Positions 54,636 through 64,000 of a stretch of DNA of 64,000 nt are shown here, one piece after another. The first letter of the stretch is position 1. Each line of letters begins with the position of its first letter. Position numbers and translations under genes: made by a program. A model generated the notes under the pieces. The model did no database searches. It was given only the letters and a program-made list of their open reading frames with translations, and was not told the DNA's origin. The DNA is from Leptodontidium sp. MPI-SDFR-AT-0119 (taxonomy: Eukaryota > Ascomycota > Leotiomycetes > Helotiales > Leptodontidiaceae), in NCBI GenBank assembly GCA_020726505.1, contig JAHLEZ010000001.1, positions 6,076,001-6,140,000 on the forward strand. Reading direction: 5' to 3'.

Positions 54636-55854
54636 TTAGCCCGTTCTTGTGTTCGCAATATCTAATACCAAAATATCAACCGCTCCAATTTCCGTCAAGT
54701 CGTCCATAACTGTTGCAATTCTCTTCTTCTCCACCATCGAACTGACAGCAACCCATCCTTCCTCCTCCAAAGCATTAATAGTTGGTGCTCTTCTTCCAGG
54801 GGTAATCTTAGTTGCGGCGACCAAGTTTATCCGTTGAACGTTGTATTGGCATAGAACGTATTTTTGTGCAGCTAAAATCGGTTAGTAACAGAGATGTGGA
54901 CTAGTGAGATCGACTCACTAATAACACCTCGGATTCTCGAGGCAATCAGATCAACTAGTTGTGGATTTGACGGATTCTTTGACTTGACAAGAATAGCCGT
55001 ACTCGACACAACTGTATCAATCGCCTTGAGACCAGCAGCTTTCATCGTTTCTCCAGATTCTAGTGATTGTAAGCCTTTGACCCATACCAAGTAGGTACTT
55101 CACTTACCAACAAGATCAACAATTCCGTCCGCTACACCCAAAGCGCATGCAGCTTCGACACTTCCACTGAGCTCAATGATCTTTGTCTTCAATTTACGCC
55201 CCGAATTTGCACCATTGGCCTCCCCAGCGGCTGCTTCGGCCTCCAACGCAGCAAAGTAATCCTCAGCTAGGTGAACAAAACTTGTGCCAATATTCTTTCC
55301 AATCAAGTCGGATGGCTTGACGTATTGCCCCTTTTCTGGAACTTGGACCTGCAATTTGCAAGAGCCAAATCCCAAGTCCATCACCTCTTCGCAGCCCATT
55401 TGACCATCATCCTCGATTGGGGTCGACTTTCCGGACTCAGCTCTTTCTCTCCTCGAAGACTCAACCAATGCGGCATGTTCAGCGACTGTGTCACGTCCAG
55501 TAATACCAAGACTGACTCGGCCCTCTCCGACGAAGGTGGGAATATCGGCAGCGGGTAGGAAAACGAGGGCAATGGGCAAGTTCTTGACAAGTGCAATGTC
55601 GAGTCGGGATTCTCGTCTGAACTGAATATCTGCACCTTCGAGTAGGTTGAGTGCAGCCTGTAGGAGTCGGCCCTCTGATGCACAAGTCAGCTTCGATATT
55701 TCTTGGGTGGCGCATCAAAAGGCTGACTCACTCTTGGGCACCGCGAACAGTAACCGGCCTTCTAGGCTTGAGGGGTTATTAGCAAATGATTCGTGAAGCT
55801 CGCCATCGTGAAAAAAAGGCATCTTGAAGTATCTTACTGATTCACGAGATCCAT
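54636..55854 (-). CDS. HIS1: ATP phosphoribosyltransferase
   Basis: Five exons (55854-55838, 55766-55732, 55674-55108, 55059-54919, 54871-54636) give 331 residues. It catalyses the first step of histidine synthesis, joining ATP and PRPP, and is feedback-inhibited by histidine. Family blocks: LEGRLLFAVPKKGRLLQAAL, RESRLDIALVKNLPIALVFL, GEGRVSLGITGRDTVAEH and the PRPP loop ELSGSVEAACALGVADGIVD. The C-terminal histidine-binding domain contains LVAATKITPGRRAPTI and VDILVLDIANTRTG. The length is that of the long, hexameric form. The first two coding exons are tiny (17 and 35 nt), but all phases close and the joins rebuild conserved sequence. Confidence 0.95.
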
Positions 55855-57132
55855 GGTTACAGAAACCCGGGGGAGGACGGGTTTTCTATGCAAGAACAAA
55901 GGACCCAGCGCCCGATCGCGGGGTATTCACTCGAATGGCGAGCGCCTGCTTTCACAACGCAGAGTATATGCCGGGCGAAAATGGTACAGGTGAATGGCGG
56001 CGTATCACAGGTTGAAATGGAACGTGGATGCAGGTCGGGTCGAGGGCGTGGGGTTCGCAATGGAATGGTGTAACTTAATGATGTTGTGTTGTGTTGTCTC
56101 TGCACTCTGTCTGCACATGAACTTTTGCAAAGCCAGCCAGAGGATGCCCCACGTTGACTCTCGAACACTAAGTGAGCTCTGCACTAGTCTGTATTGGGAC
56201 AAGCGTCAACACTCGCTAAACCTGGCAGTCATAACATCTACACTCTCGAATCCCCGTGCATCCAACCAAGTCAGTCCACCGGAAAGCCGAAATTACAGAG
56301 CAGAAGCTGATACCAGTAGATCGCAAATATGGATTCCTCCAAAGTCCCAGTCAAGCTTGTCAAGGTGACCCGAGAAAATCGAAAGGGTCTAGTAGCGCAC
56401 TTCGGATTCCGCCGACAAGCCATCGAGCCTCACGGCCATCACCCCATTTCAACAACACCAAGACCAATAGGAAAAGCTTCATAGTGCGGCAAAGCGGGCG
56501 ATCGCCTCCAGGTTACCGGGCAAGCATTCAACCGGTTGCGTCCTAGTCTGCAGTTTCCATTGGCTCTGGGACTTTGGACAGGCTTACCATGGCTGATGAA
56601 CGAATCAGAGTTGCGGTGGTGTTTTGATGGTTTAGGAGGCGTGGATTAGGTAGTTGTTTTTCGTACCAAAGGTAACATGGGGAATTATTTGAATATCGAA
56701 CCCTGCGTTGGAGATTGGGTGGGTGGTTGGTGGTTGATTACTACAAGATGAGGGGCAAGGTCGGAACTTTGAGCGCCCATGTTTCCTATCTAAATGATGA
56801 TATGCTACCCACCGAATGCAGCCATTATTTAAGCGAAGTCTAGTAATTTGGTCTCCTGTGGGAACAAGCAAAGAGGGCTGAGGTCTTTCGTGGGGAAACC
56901 TAGATAATACTTCCGGAAACAATGTCTGATGAGTGAGACTCTCTGCCTTTGAGACTGACTTCACAAAGTTAGGATTACAAATAAATCCGAAAGAAACTGC
57001 TTAAAAGTGTGGGATGTGTAGATATAAGCAGTTGGCTAGAGCATTACTATTCTATGTTAACTAACGAGTTCAGATCAGCAATGGCAATGCCGGGTATAAA
57101 GAACACTCCTGCAGATTAAACTATCCGTCCCT
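55855..57132. other. intergenic, 1.3 kb
   Basis: Upstream of HIS1 and downstream of the HET gene. Several 60-125-codon frames on both strands overlap each other and show no domain; none is called. Confidence 0.55.
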
Positions 57133-60100
57133 TCACCTGATCTCAAATTCCTCGGTCGCCATCGGATCGTCCGGGTCTCTGCCTTCCATAGCCTCCCCAT
57201 CCATCTTTCCATGCACATAGCACTCCCCTACCAATTGCCAGAACGTTTCTCCTTTCACCGTAATTTCTCTCAGAACGACTGGTACACTGCATCCATAAAG
57301 GATACAGATCACATCCCTCTCCTGAGCAGCCATGGGCGCCAGACCAATCAATCTGCCTTCCGAGACGAGAAATTTGCGGTTCCATATCACACTCTGGACG
57401 CGTTGTAGGAAATCGACGACGAGAGTCGAGCCAGCTTCGCAGGCCTTGATTAATCCTTTTGTATTGATGTCACCATTGGGAGTGCTTTCTGCGAGACAGT
57501 AGAGGAAGGCGCGGCGGTACCAGGAAGGAACATTAGACCCGTTGGGTCCGCGGTCAGCGACGATGGTTCGCCAGAATGGTTCCGGAACGGTATCAACTTC
57601 ATCAGAGAGAATACAGCCTCCTAGTTGAAGCCATTCGTACAGAATGATACCCTCGGCGGCACGCGGTCCGAGTCTGGATATGGTGTCAAGACGAAAGCCG
57701 CGCACGAAGAGGACTTTTTCTTTTCCTTTTCCTTTTTCGTTGGAAGCGGCTGGTAACCCGATTCTGAAAGTGGCCTTGGTGTTCTTTGCTGCGTTGTACC
57801 ATCGGTGGTCTGGGATGCCAACGAGGCTGTCGGCATCTGTTCGGTCATAGTCCGTACGCTCCGAGGCTTTGCTGTCGATTGGTGGTTGGAGACTCGATTG
57901 GAGAGGCCGGATCCATGTTGGTAGACTTGCTTCTTTCTCTGGCACGCAGGTAGCCCATCTTCGACACATGATGTCCAATGTCTGCGAGTTAGTAACGACA
58001 TGAATGAAGAAATCTTGGTACACATCGAGTACTGACTTGCCGTAATCGATCCGAAGGCTTCCCTCTGATGTTGCCTTCCAGGCATCAAACAGTGGTGGTC
58101 CATCCTTGGCGAGAGCAAGGACCGAATATATCCTGTCTACATGCTTCCCCGAACTCAGATCACTTAGATTGGATACTAAAGCTTCCAAATTGAGTAGCCG
58201 CTGAACGGATTTCCCTTGACCTTGACTATCCTGAGGATCACGGCGTAAAGCGTTAGTTGTGATGTCGATGAAGCGTTCCACCATTACAATCTTTTGGTCC
58301 GTCAGGGTTCGAGGATTCTTTTCGTCAGCGCGGAAAAGTGTTGAGATGTGTTTGCGACATGACAAGAATATCGTGACGGCATCGACAAAGTCGGTGTAGT
58401 GGATAGTTGAGGCGCCGCAATGAAGAGTGACGTTCCAAGCAATCGCAACCTCTTGGACCAACCAGAGACGGCTGAATACATTGTTCTTCAGCAAAGTGAC
58501 GAAAGAAAGCCACTTTTCGACCATACTTTGTTCATTAACGAGCTTATCAACTTCCTTCAGGTCAACAATCTGAGGAATGAAAGCTATAGCAGCCCTGTAG
58601 GAAGGATCATCTCCTAGCCAGAAGCAAAGATTTTCCGCGTTGTAGAAAATGAGGCTCTTCATGGCTACCTGGTGATTTACCTCGTCCTCGTTGCTGCGAT
58701 TGATACAAAGCGCATCAACCCAAAATCGTCTCAATCTCGTAGGATGGCGCAAACTGTGAAGAGCCGAATGAAGGTTACTCCTTATGAATATGTGATATGA
58801 TTTTGGTGGCTGCTGGTCGTCTAAGAGCTCGATCTCTCGGAAGGTCAGCTGCTGAGTATTGTTGTTGCCACCCCATAAATACGAAATTGCTTCATAATCT
58901 GGATACATGTCAGTTCACTATCGTTAAACATTCAGAGCGAGGATATCATTCTCTAACGACAGTAGAGGAAATTCAAGTAAGACTTAAAAGGGTACTTTGG
59001 GACATCTGATTGGGCTGGGCGACTTCCAGACCAGTTCCAAATTATGGCTGCCATGGAAACCGCAGAGACATAACACGGAACGTTTGTGGGCCGAGAATAA
59101 GGAGTAGACATACCTAGAGGCGAATTTATTGATTCCACAAGAAACGAGCATTTCAACATTTCATCCTTCTTGCCTGGTTCTAGTTGTAGGATCCGAAACT
59201 GGTCTTCCGCCAATGGTAAGCTGGAGGCATAATGTCAGCACCATCCAGATCTCCAAGCGTTTGAGGGACACGCCTAGCCCGGTTTTACCAGCGGTAAAGC
59301 AAGGAAGAAATGATAAAGAAGTTATTGGGACTTACTAAAGGACTGCTGGAGGTTGCTCTTTTTCTGCGCTTGTTTCCTTCTTCTCGATGACAGATTCCAT
59401 CAATGTCCCTTGCCTTTCTCTCTTGATTCTCTTGATGGTTATCGGGACTGGTCTGTTATGAGCGGTCTCGCTATCTACTTTCGAAGTCAGTAATCCGGCC
59501 CAGGAAATGGTAATTAAGTCTTGAAATCGCTGATCTCAGAGTGAAGAAATGATTGAATATATCATCGACAAATGATATGTATACCAATCTGCTAGTCGTA
59601 CGAACGATGGAATGAGAGCAACGTTGACTTCGACTCATTTCGTAAATGAGGGTCAGGACATTGAAGGTAGGCCCCTTAGAGATCAACAACAGATGCGACA
59701 TTAAATCCTTTCAAAATATTGTTGAGATTGAACGTACCTAAATCCTCAATGTCACTCGCAACTCGCTTTGGCTCTGACCGGTCGGGGGTGGATGCAGTTT
59801 TCGATCGTCGAGCATCAAGTGTTGTGTCTTTGTCCTTAGGCACATTTTTCCCCCGCGTACGAGTGTTCATCTCAGGCTTAGAACACTCCAACTCTCCTGG
59901 GCGGTGTTGAAGGCAGCGGATACATTTCTGGCCAGGCCAAACGCGATCTTCCGGGAGACACTTTATATATGCAAACCGTATCAGCCTTGCTCATGTTCGC
60001 TTTGTGTTGGCTTGCATTGCCTCCACTGCTGCGCAAACTCATGAAATACACGCACCTTTTTCCTAGCCTCGCGACACTGTTTACACTTCCAGAGATTGAG

Positions 60101-60280
60101 TTTCCGACGCTTCTTGCCAGCAGTATCGTCATTGTCTCCCTCTTTCGCACCATCTACTTCATCTTCCGATCCGGATCCCGCGTCAGGGTCCTCTAAACTG
60201 CGTGAGGGCAATGTGACTGAGCCGCCACGAGGTGAGGGTGAGTGGCTCATCAGCTGCGGATCCAGGTTCAAATCTGCCAT
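57133..60280 (-). CDS. predicted Zn2Cys6-like / HET-domain fusion protein
   Basis: Five exons: 60280-60056, 59960-59738, 59477-59336, 59220-59114 and 58898-57133. They give 820 residues with every phase closing. The N-terminus has a basic run (KKRRKLNLWK) and six cysteines at 66, 69, 76, 88, 91 and 101: Cx2Cx6Cx11Cx2Cx9C, close to the fungal binuclear zinc cluster. A charged linker (about 110-195) follows. Then LPLAEDQFRILQLEPGK leads into the HET core from residue 234: YEAISYLWGG, RFWVDALCINRSNEDE, MKSLIFYNAENLCFWLGDD, FSRLWLVQEVAIAW. The C-terminal 400 residues include GKHVDRIYSVLALAKDG, typical of HET proteins. HET domains trigger cell death on non-self recognition. Two long introns (215 and 260 bp) leave room for two separate genes, so the fusion is an inference. 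An in-frame open stretch runs upstream of 60280 to 60577. Confidence 0.72.
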
Positions 60281-60961
60281 CGTGTTGTCGTCGCGATGCT
60301 CTCGTCCGTCATCAATTTGGTGTGCGCTTGACCGCTGAGGCTGAGAGGAAATGGCTTGGGTCGCCGGCAAATTGCGCCAACGTCCGAGTGGATTAGCAAA
60401 CGATGGAGCATAATATTGGGTTGCATACGTGGCAGTGCAACACGAGAACGAGCACCAAATAAATCCGGGCGCAGGCAAGCGCCAGCAAAAGACTGATCGG
60501 CATGGCCGAAATGAAGAGCAAATTTGGTCTTCATCTGAATGTGACAATGCAGTGTGACGTTGGGTGGGCGCAAGCAAATCGATAGGGATCCGGAAGTCAC
60601 CGTGTCAATCGATAGGGATCCGGAAGTCTCCGTGTCAACTGAAGGCGTTGGTCCTTGTCCCAGCCTCGTCCCATGTCTGAGATGCAAAGCTCCGTTTGTG
60701 AAAGAAAGGTTGGAGTTTTCTTTTCCTCGATCGGTCGGCTCAACCCGTCCGTCAGGCAGAGCTGTCCTGATAAGAGCTCCCTCATCCACCAGCTCCCACT
60801 TACTTAAAGGTCAAGCTCCCCCTCGTCTGCCACCACTCAATTCCATAGCTACCAAGCACAACATTGAAGAGCAGACATTGGCAAAGCTACTACACTCCTC
60901 CAACCTCTTTGAGATCCATTATAGATCTTATTTCCCACTTTAGCCTCATACGTCACTTACA
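60281..60961. promoter_or_regulatory. bidirectional region between the HET fusion gene and uricase
   Basis: A 681-bp divergent region containing the 30-bp tandem repeat described separately. The minus-strand frame of the HET gene remains open here to 60577, so part of it may be coding or 5' UTR. Confidence 0.5.
60577..60636. repeat. tandem 30-bp direct repeat (2 copies)
   Basis: Two adjacent 30-bp units, each beginning AATCGATAGGGATCCGGAAG and differing at one position (GTCACC against GTCTCC). It lies about 325 bp upstream of uricase and about 300 bp upstream of the HET fusion gene. Confidence 0.95.
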
Positions 60962-61983
60962 ATGTCTGCCGTGATCTCTTCTGCACGATATGGCAAGGAC
61001 AATGTCCGCGTCTACAAGGTCGAGAAGGACCAAAGCACTAGCATGCAGACTGTCACAGAGATGACCGTCTGCGTCCTCCTGGAGGGTGCTATTGACACTT
61101 CGTACGCAATTCCCCACCGAGTCTTGGAATCCAAAGACTAACAGAAATGGCAGATACACCAAGGCAGACAACAGCGTAGTTGTCGCAACCGATTCCATCA
61201 AGAACACTATTTACATCAAGGCCAAGGAGAACCCAGTTACTCCTCCCGAGCTCTTCGCCAGTATTCTAGGCACCCACTTCATCGAAACCTACTCCCACAT
61301 CACAACTGCCAATGTCAGCGTCATTACCCACCGCTGGACTCGAATGGCCATTGACGGACGGCCACACTCACACTCCTTCTACCGCGACGGAAACGAGACA
61401 CGAAACGTAGAGGCAGTCATCAAGAAGGGCAGGGGAATTGATATCCGTAGTAGCATTGTCGGTCTGTTGGTGCTGAAGAGCACTGGCTCTGCATTCCATG
61501 GTTTCGTACGGGACGAATATACTACACTCCCAGAGGTCTGGGACAGAATCCTGTCAACGGATGTCGATGCTACATGGGCCTGGAAGACCTTCTCTGGGAT
61601 GAGCGCAGTAAATGCCGCTATTCCCAAGTTCGACAAGGCATGGTCAGATGCTCGTTCTATTACCATGAAGACTTTCGCAGAGGAGAACAGCCCCTCGGTC
61701 CAGAACACCATGTACAAGATGTGTGAATCCATCTTGGCAGCTGTTCCAGAAGTCACGAATGTCGAGTACAAGCTTCCTAACAAGCATTACTTCGAGATTG
61801 GTACGTTTTTCGATTTCTCCCAAGTTTCTAGAAAAGGCAAGACTAACAGTTGACACAGACTTGGCATGGCACAAGGGCACCAAGAACACCGGCAAAGACG
61901 CCGAAGTCTACGCTCCCCAATCTGGACCTAACGGACTCATTCAAGTCACCGTTGCCCGTCCATCCAAGCCTTTCAAGCTATAG
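60962..61983 (+). CDS. urate oxidase (uricase)
   Basis: Exons 60962-61101, 61145-61800 and 61859-61983 give 306 residues. The cofactor-free enzyme oxidises urate to 5-hydroxyisourate in purine breakdown, normally in peroxisomes. Family blocks: ARYGKDNVRVYKVEKD at the start, YTKADNSVVVATDSIKNTIY (catalytic Lys/Thr region), ELFASILGTHFIETYSHI, FVRDEYTTLPEVWDRILSTD, MTKFAEENSPSVQNT-like and NKHYFEIDLAWHKG. The protein ends PSKPFKL rather than the common SKL, so the peroxisomal signal is atypical. Both introns are short and the joins restore conserved blocks. It is divergent from the HET fusion gene. Confidence 0.95.
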
Positions 61984-63565
61984 ATGGAGATCTGGTTGTA
62001 TAAGTACAGTACATGCATGGAGACCTTATCCTATTTAACGAATTTGCTATCTGGACTAGGCGTTAGTCTTTGAAGGAACTGGTTCCCTGGCGCAAAATTT
62101 GATCGATCGATTAGATCGCGCTCACGGTTGTTGCATTGTATATGGCGTTTGCAAATTCTAAGAATTATATTTAGTTATTAATCACTTTTAGTTTTCTAAT
62201 TGTGATGTGTGATGTGTAATGTGAGATCTTGATATGTGATGTGCCCGGACAAATAGCGAGACCAGCAACTGGATACTTGTCTAAAGTAGGTACGTTGCAA
62301 GTGAACGAATTCTCTCTGGCCATAGAAGCATCGCTGGTCAGCTTCTATACTCTGCGCAAAAGCGCCAATATCCATATACAATGGGTAGATAGCCTATGCC
62401 AGCATCTGAAGTTCGATCATCAATCGAAATTCCTCAGTGTATTTCGCTATTTTTTGGTGAGGATTCCCATACAAATCGAGCGGGGACAACTCGCTTTCTC
62501 CTACTTTCGGGTAGGGTCCTGAAAGTATGGTCGTCAAGACTTACTATTTATTATATTTGGGCGAGGACTTGCCGAGCGTGTGAAGGCCGGTGAGGTAGCG
62601 ATTAAAATGGAAGATTGTGCTCTGGCTAGGAGTTTAGTCGCTACTCTGTACCTGGTTCGGATGTTGTAACTAGATCCGGGACTCTAGAAATCAAACTATG
62701 GCAGGTAAATGTTAAAGGAAAAGATTCAAAATTACAAAAATTCAGAGAGTCTCGAGGCCGGGTATTGTTGACCCCCTTAAATATAACTATCGCTAACAAG
62801 GCGAGATTCTGAACTTTCTAGGGCCCTCCGATTCAAGGTAAGACAGGTGATACGAATGTAATGTAGATAGATTGTTCGAACTCTCTTTTTGAACAATTTG
62901 CTTTTTTGAATATTTTGAGTAAAGTATAATAGGAGAGTCAAATGTGCTGAATCTTGCCCACTTGGAAATCACCTTGAATCAAGTAAGGCAGACGTTGCTA
63001 AAATCAAGTCACGACGTCCGGTTGCTTCGTCTTAAGCCAGCCAATTCTCTTGGGGATTATTGGCCAGCTTCGTATAAAATGGGCTTTGCCAGTCAGGGGT
63101 TATTGGCTGTGAATTTGTGATCTAGGCTATTGTTAACAATGGTCTATATTAGAGTCTTGACTTACTCTGGAGTGTTTCGGGCAGCTCTTTCAACATTCTT
63201 ACAATGCCCATTAATAATTAACAATGACGATGCCGTTGTGCCTGGGTTCAAAGGGCAATGCGAAAGAAAGGGGCTAAACACGTGACTAATATTCCATCTG
63301 CTAGGTGTCCTAAGACTTCATCCAAGACACTGGGAGTGTCTGCGCTTCGCTCACCACTGTAACCGAGAGAAATCTCTACATAATTCTAGTTCTAATGCTT
63401 ATACTTGTGCTCCCAAAAAATATTTCATACCATGCCCAGTTTTCCATTACCAACTCCCCCGAATCCCTACCTAGAGTACACCGGTCGATTATCCTGTCCT
63501 GTATACTATGCGCAAGGAAATATGTCCATAACCCTATACCTTTTTATCCTATCCCAGGAGCGCTC
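61984..63565. other. intergenic, 1.6 kb
   Basis: This is the 3' flank of uricase and of the minus-strand kinase gene. A+T-rich with no frame above 100 codons and no RNA gene or repeat recognised. TGTGATGTG-like short repeats occur at about 62205-62240. Confidence 0.55.
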
Positions 63566-64000
63566 TTAAGCCATGACGCCAGCATTCATCTCCATAAACC
63601 CATTCCCATCCAACAGACTCTGACTAGCGACATAGCTAAACCCACCAAACGGATTCTCATTCGCACCAGCGGAGTTCCACGGGGCTTTGGTGCTAGTCAA
63701 GACAGGACTGAGAGCCAGATCGGTGAAATCAGTCGAGAAGTTCTCGGCCAGTTCCGGATCCGTGATCAGTGGTTGGATAGGTGCTTCAATCTCTCGCCTG
63801 GCAAGCTTCTTCCAGTCAATCTTGCGGAAGAAACGATGTTTCTTGATGATCTGCATATCCTTCGGCATGTTGGATCCAAGACGCTTGACAGGCTCCTTGC
63901 GCAGAAGGCGCGTCAGGAGATCTTTCGCGTCTGGACCGAGGAAATATGGCATGACGAGCTTCTGCTTCACAATTCTCTCTTGGATCTTTGCGTGGTTCTG
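63566..64000 (-). CDS. AGC-family protein kinase, C-terminal part (cut by window edge)
   Basis: The last 144 residues are visible; the rest lies beyond base 64000. The end of the kinase domain reads KQKLVMPYFLGPDAKDLLTR and LLRKEPVKRLGSNMPKDMQI, followed by HRFFRKIDWKKLARREIEAP. The AGC C-terminal extension follows: PLITDPELAENFSTDFTDL, then a turn-motif-like TSTKAPW region, and the hydrophobic motif NPFGGFSYVA. This arrangement fits fungal S6-kinase-like (Psk1-type) AGC kinases, activated by TOR and PDK1-type kinases. The exact subfamily cannot be fixed from this part. No intron is seen in the visible stretch. Confidence 0.88.
   Translation of the reverse strand, partial: QNHAKIQERIVKQKLVMPYFLGPDAKDLLTRLLRKEPVKRLGSNMPKDMQIIKKHRFFRKIDWKKLARREIEAPIQPLITDPELAENFSTDFTDLALSPVLTSTKAPWNSAGANENPFGGFSYVASQSLLDGNGFMEMNAGVMA

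Noticed and set aside
55724..55730. TGACTCA general-amino-acid-control site in HIS1
   Set aside because: It coincides with the splice donor (GTGAGTCA on the minus strand) of HIS1 intron 2, so the match is explained by the donor consensus.
58899..58908. HET gene starting at the ATG at 58908
   Set aside because: The ATG lies in the intron just before the acceptor CAG. Upstream exons restore the conserved HET N-terminal block (LPLAEDQFRILQLEPGK).

Overview
The window is nuclear DNA from a filamentous ascomycete (Pezizomycotina). The genes carry short introns, mostly 38-115 bp, with GT..AG borders. The gene content includes Pth11-like rhodopsin-fold receptors, ECM14, a GH72 glucanosyltransferase and a HET-domain protein. 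The class Leotiomycetes (Helotiales) is a plausible but unproven guess. All exon joins below were read by eye from splice signals, reading-phase continuity and family resemblance; no alignment was run.

Layout. 0.6-7.2 kb: a Fringe-like GT31 glycosyltransferase, a NECAP-like endocytosis protein and an oleate delta-12 desaturase. 8.8-16.4 kb: ATG29, a CoA-pathway adenylyltransferase, the catalytically altered carboxypeptidase ECM14 and ATG3. 16.4-28 kb is an accessory, gene-poor stretch: two Pth11-like receptors, an orphan gene, two related partial frames, and a decayed LysM/chitin-binding chitinase that has lost its catalytic domain. 28-47.3 kb is dense in core genes: NOP6, MET2, GSH1, ARP6, CRD1, a lipocalin-like protein, ILV3, a FolB-type protein and an SLC43-like transporter. 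48-56 kb: a GPI-anchored GH72 enzyme, a UBX-domain ERAD protein and HIS1. 57-62 kb: a Zn2Cys6-like/HET fusion gene divergent from uricase. The 3' end of an AGC kinase closes the window.

Relations between genes. ATG29 (pre-autophagosomal scaffold) and ATG3 (lipid-conjugation E2) lie about 5 kb apart. MET2 and GSH1, both sulfur-metabolism genes, are divergent across about 1 kb. Three amino-acid genes (MET2, ILV3, HIS1) are scattered rather than clustered. Two homologous solo LTRs in opposite orientation flank about 15.5 kb of housekeeping genes. No secondary-metabolite cluster, CRISPR array, rRNA or convincing tRNA gene was seen.

The most unusual item is the predicted single gene at 57.1-60.3 kb. 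It joins a six-cysteine binuclear-zinc-type motif to a heterokaryon-incompatibility (HET) domain through four phase-compatible introns.
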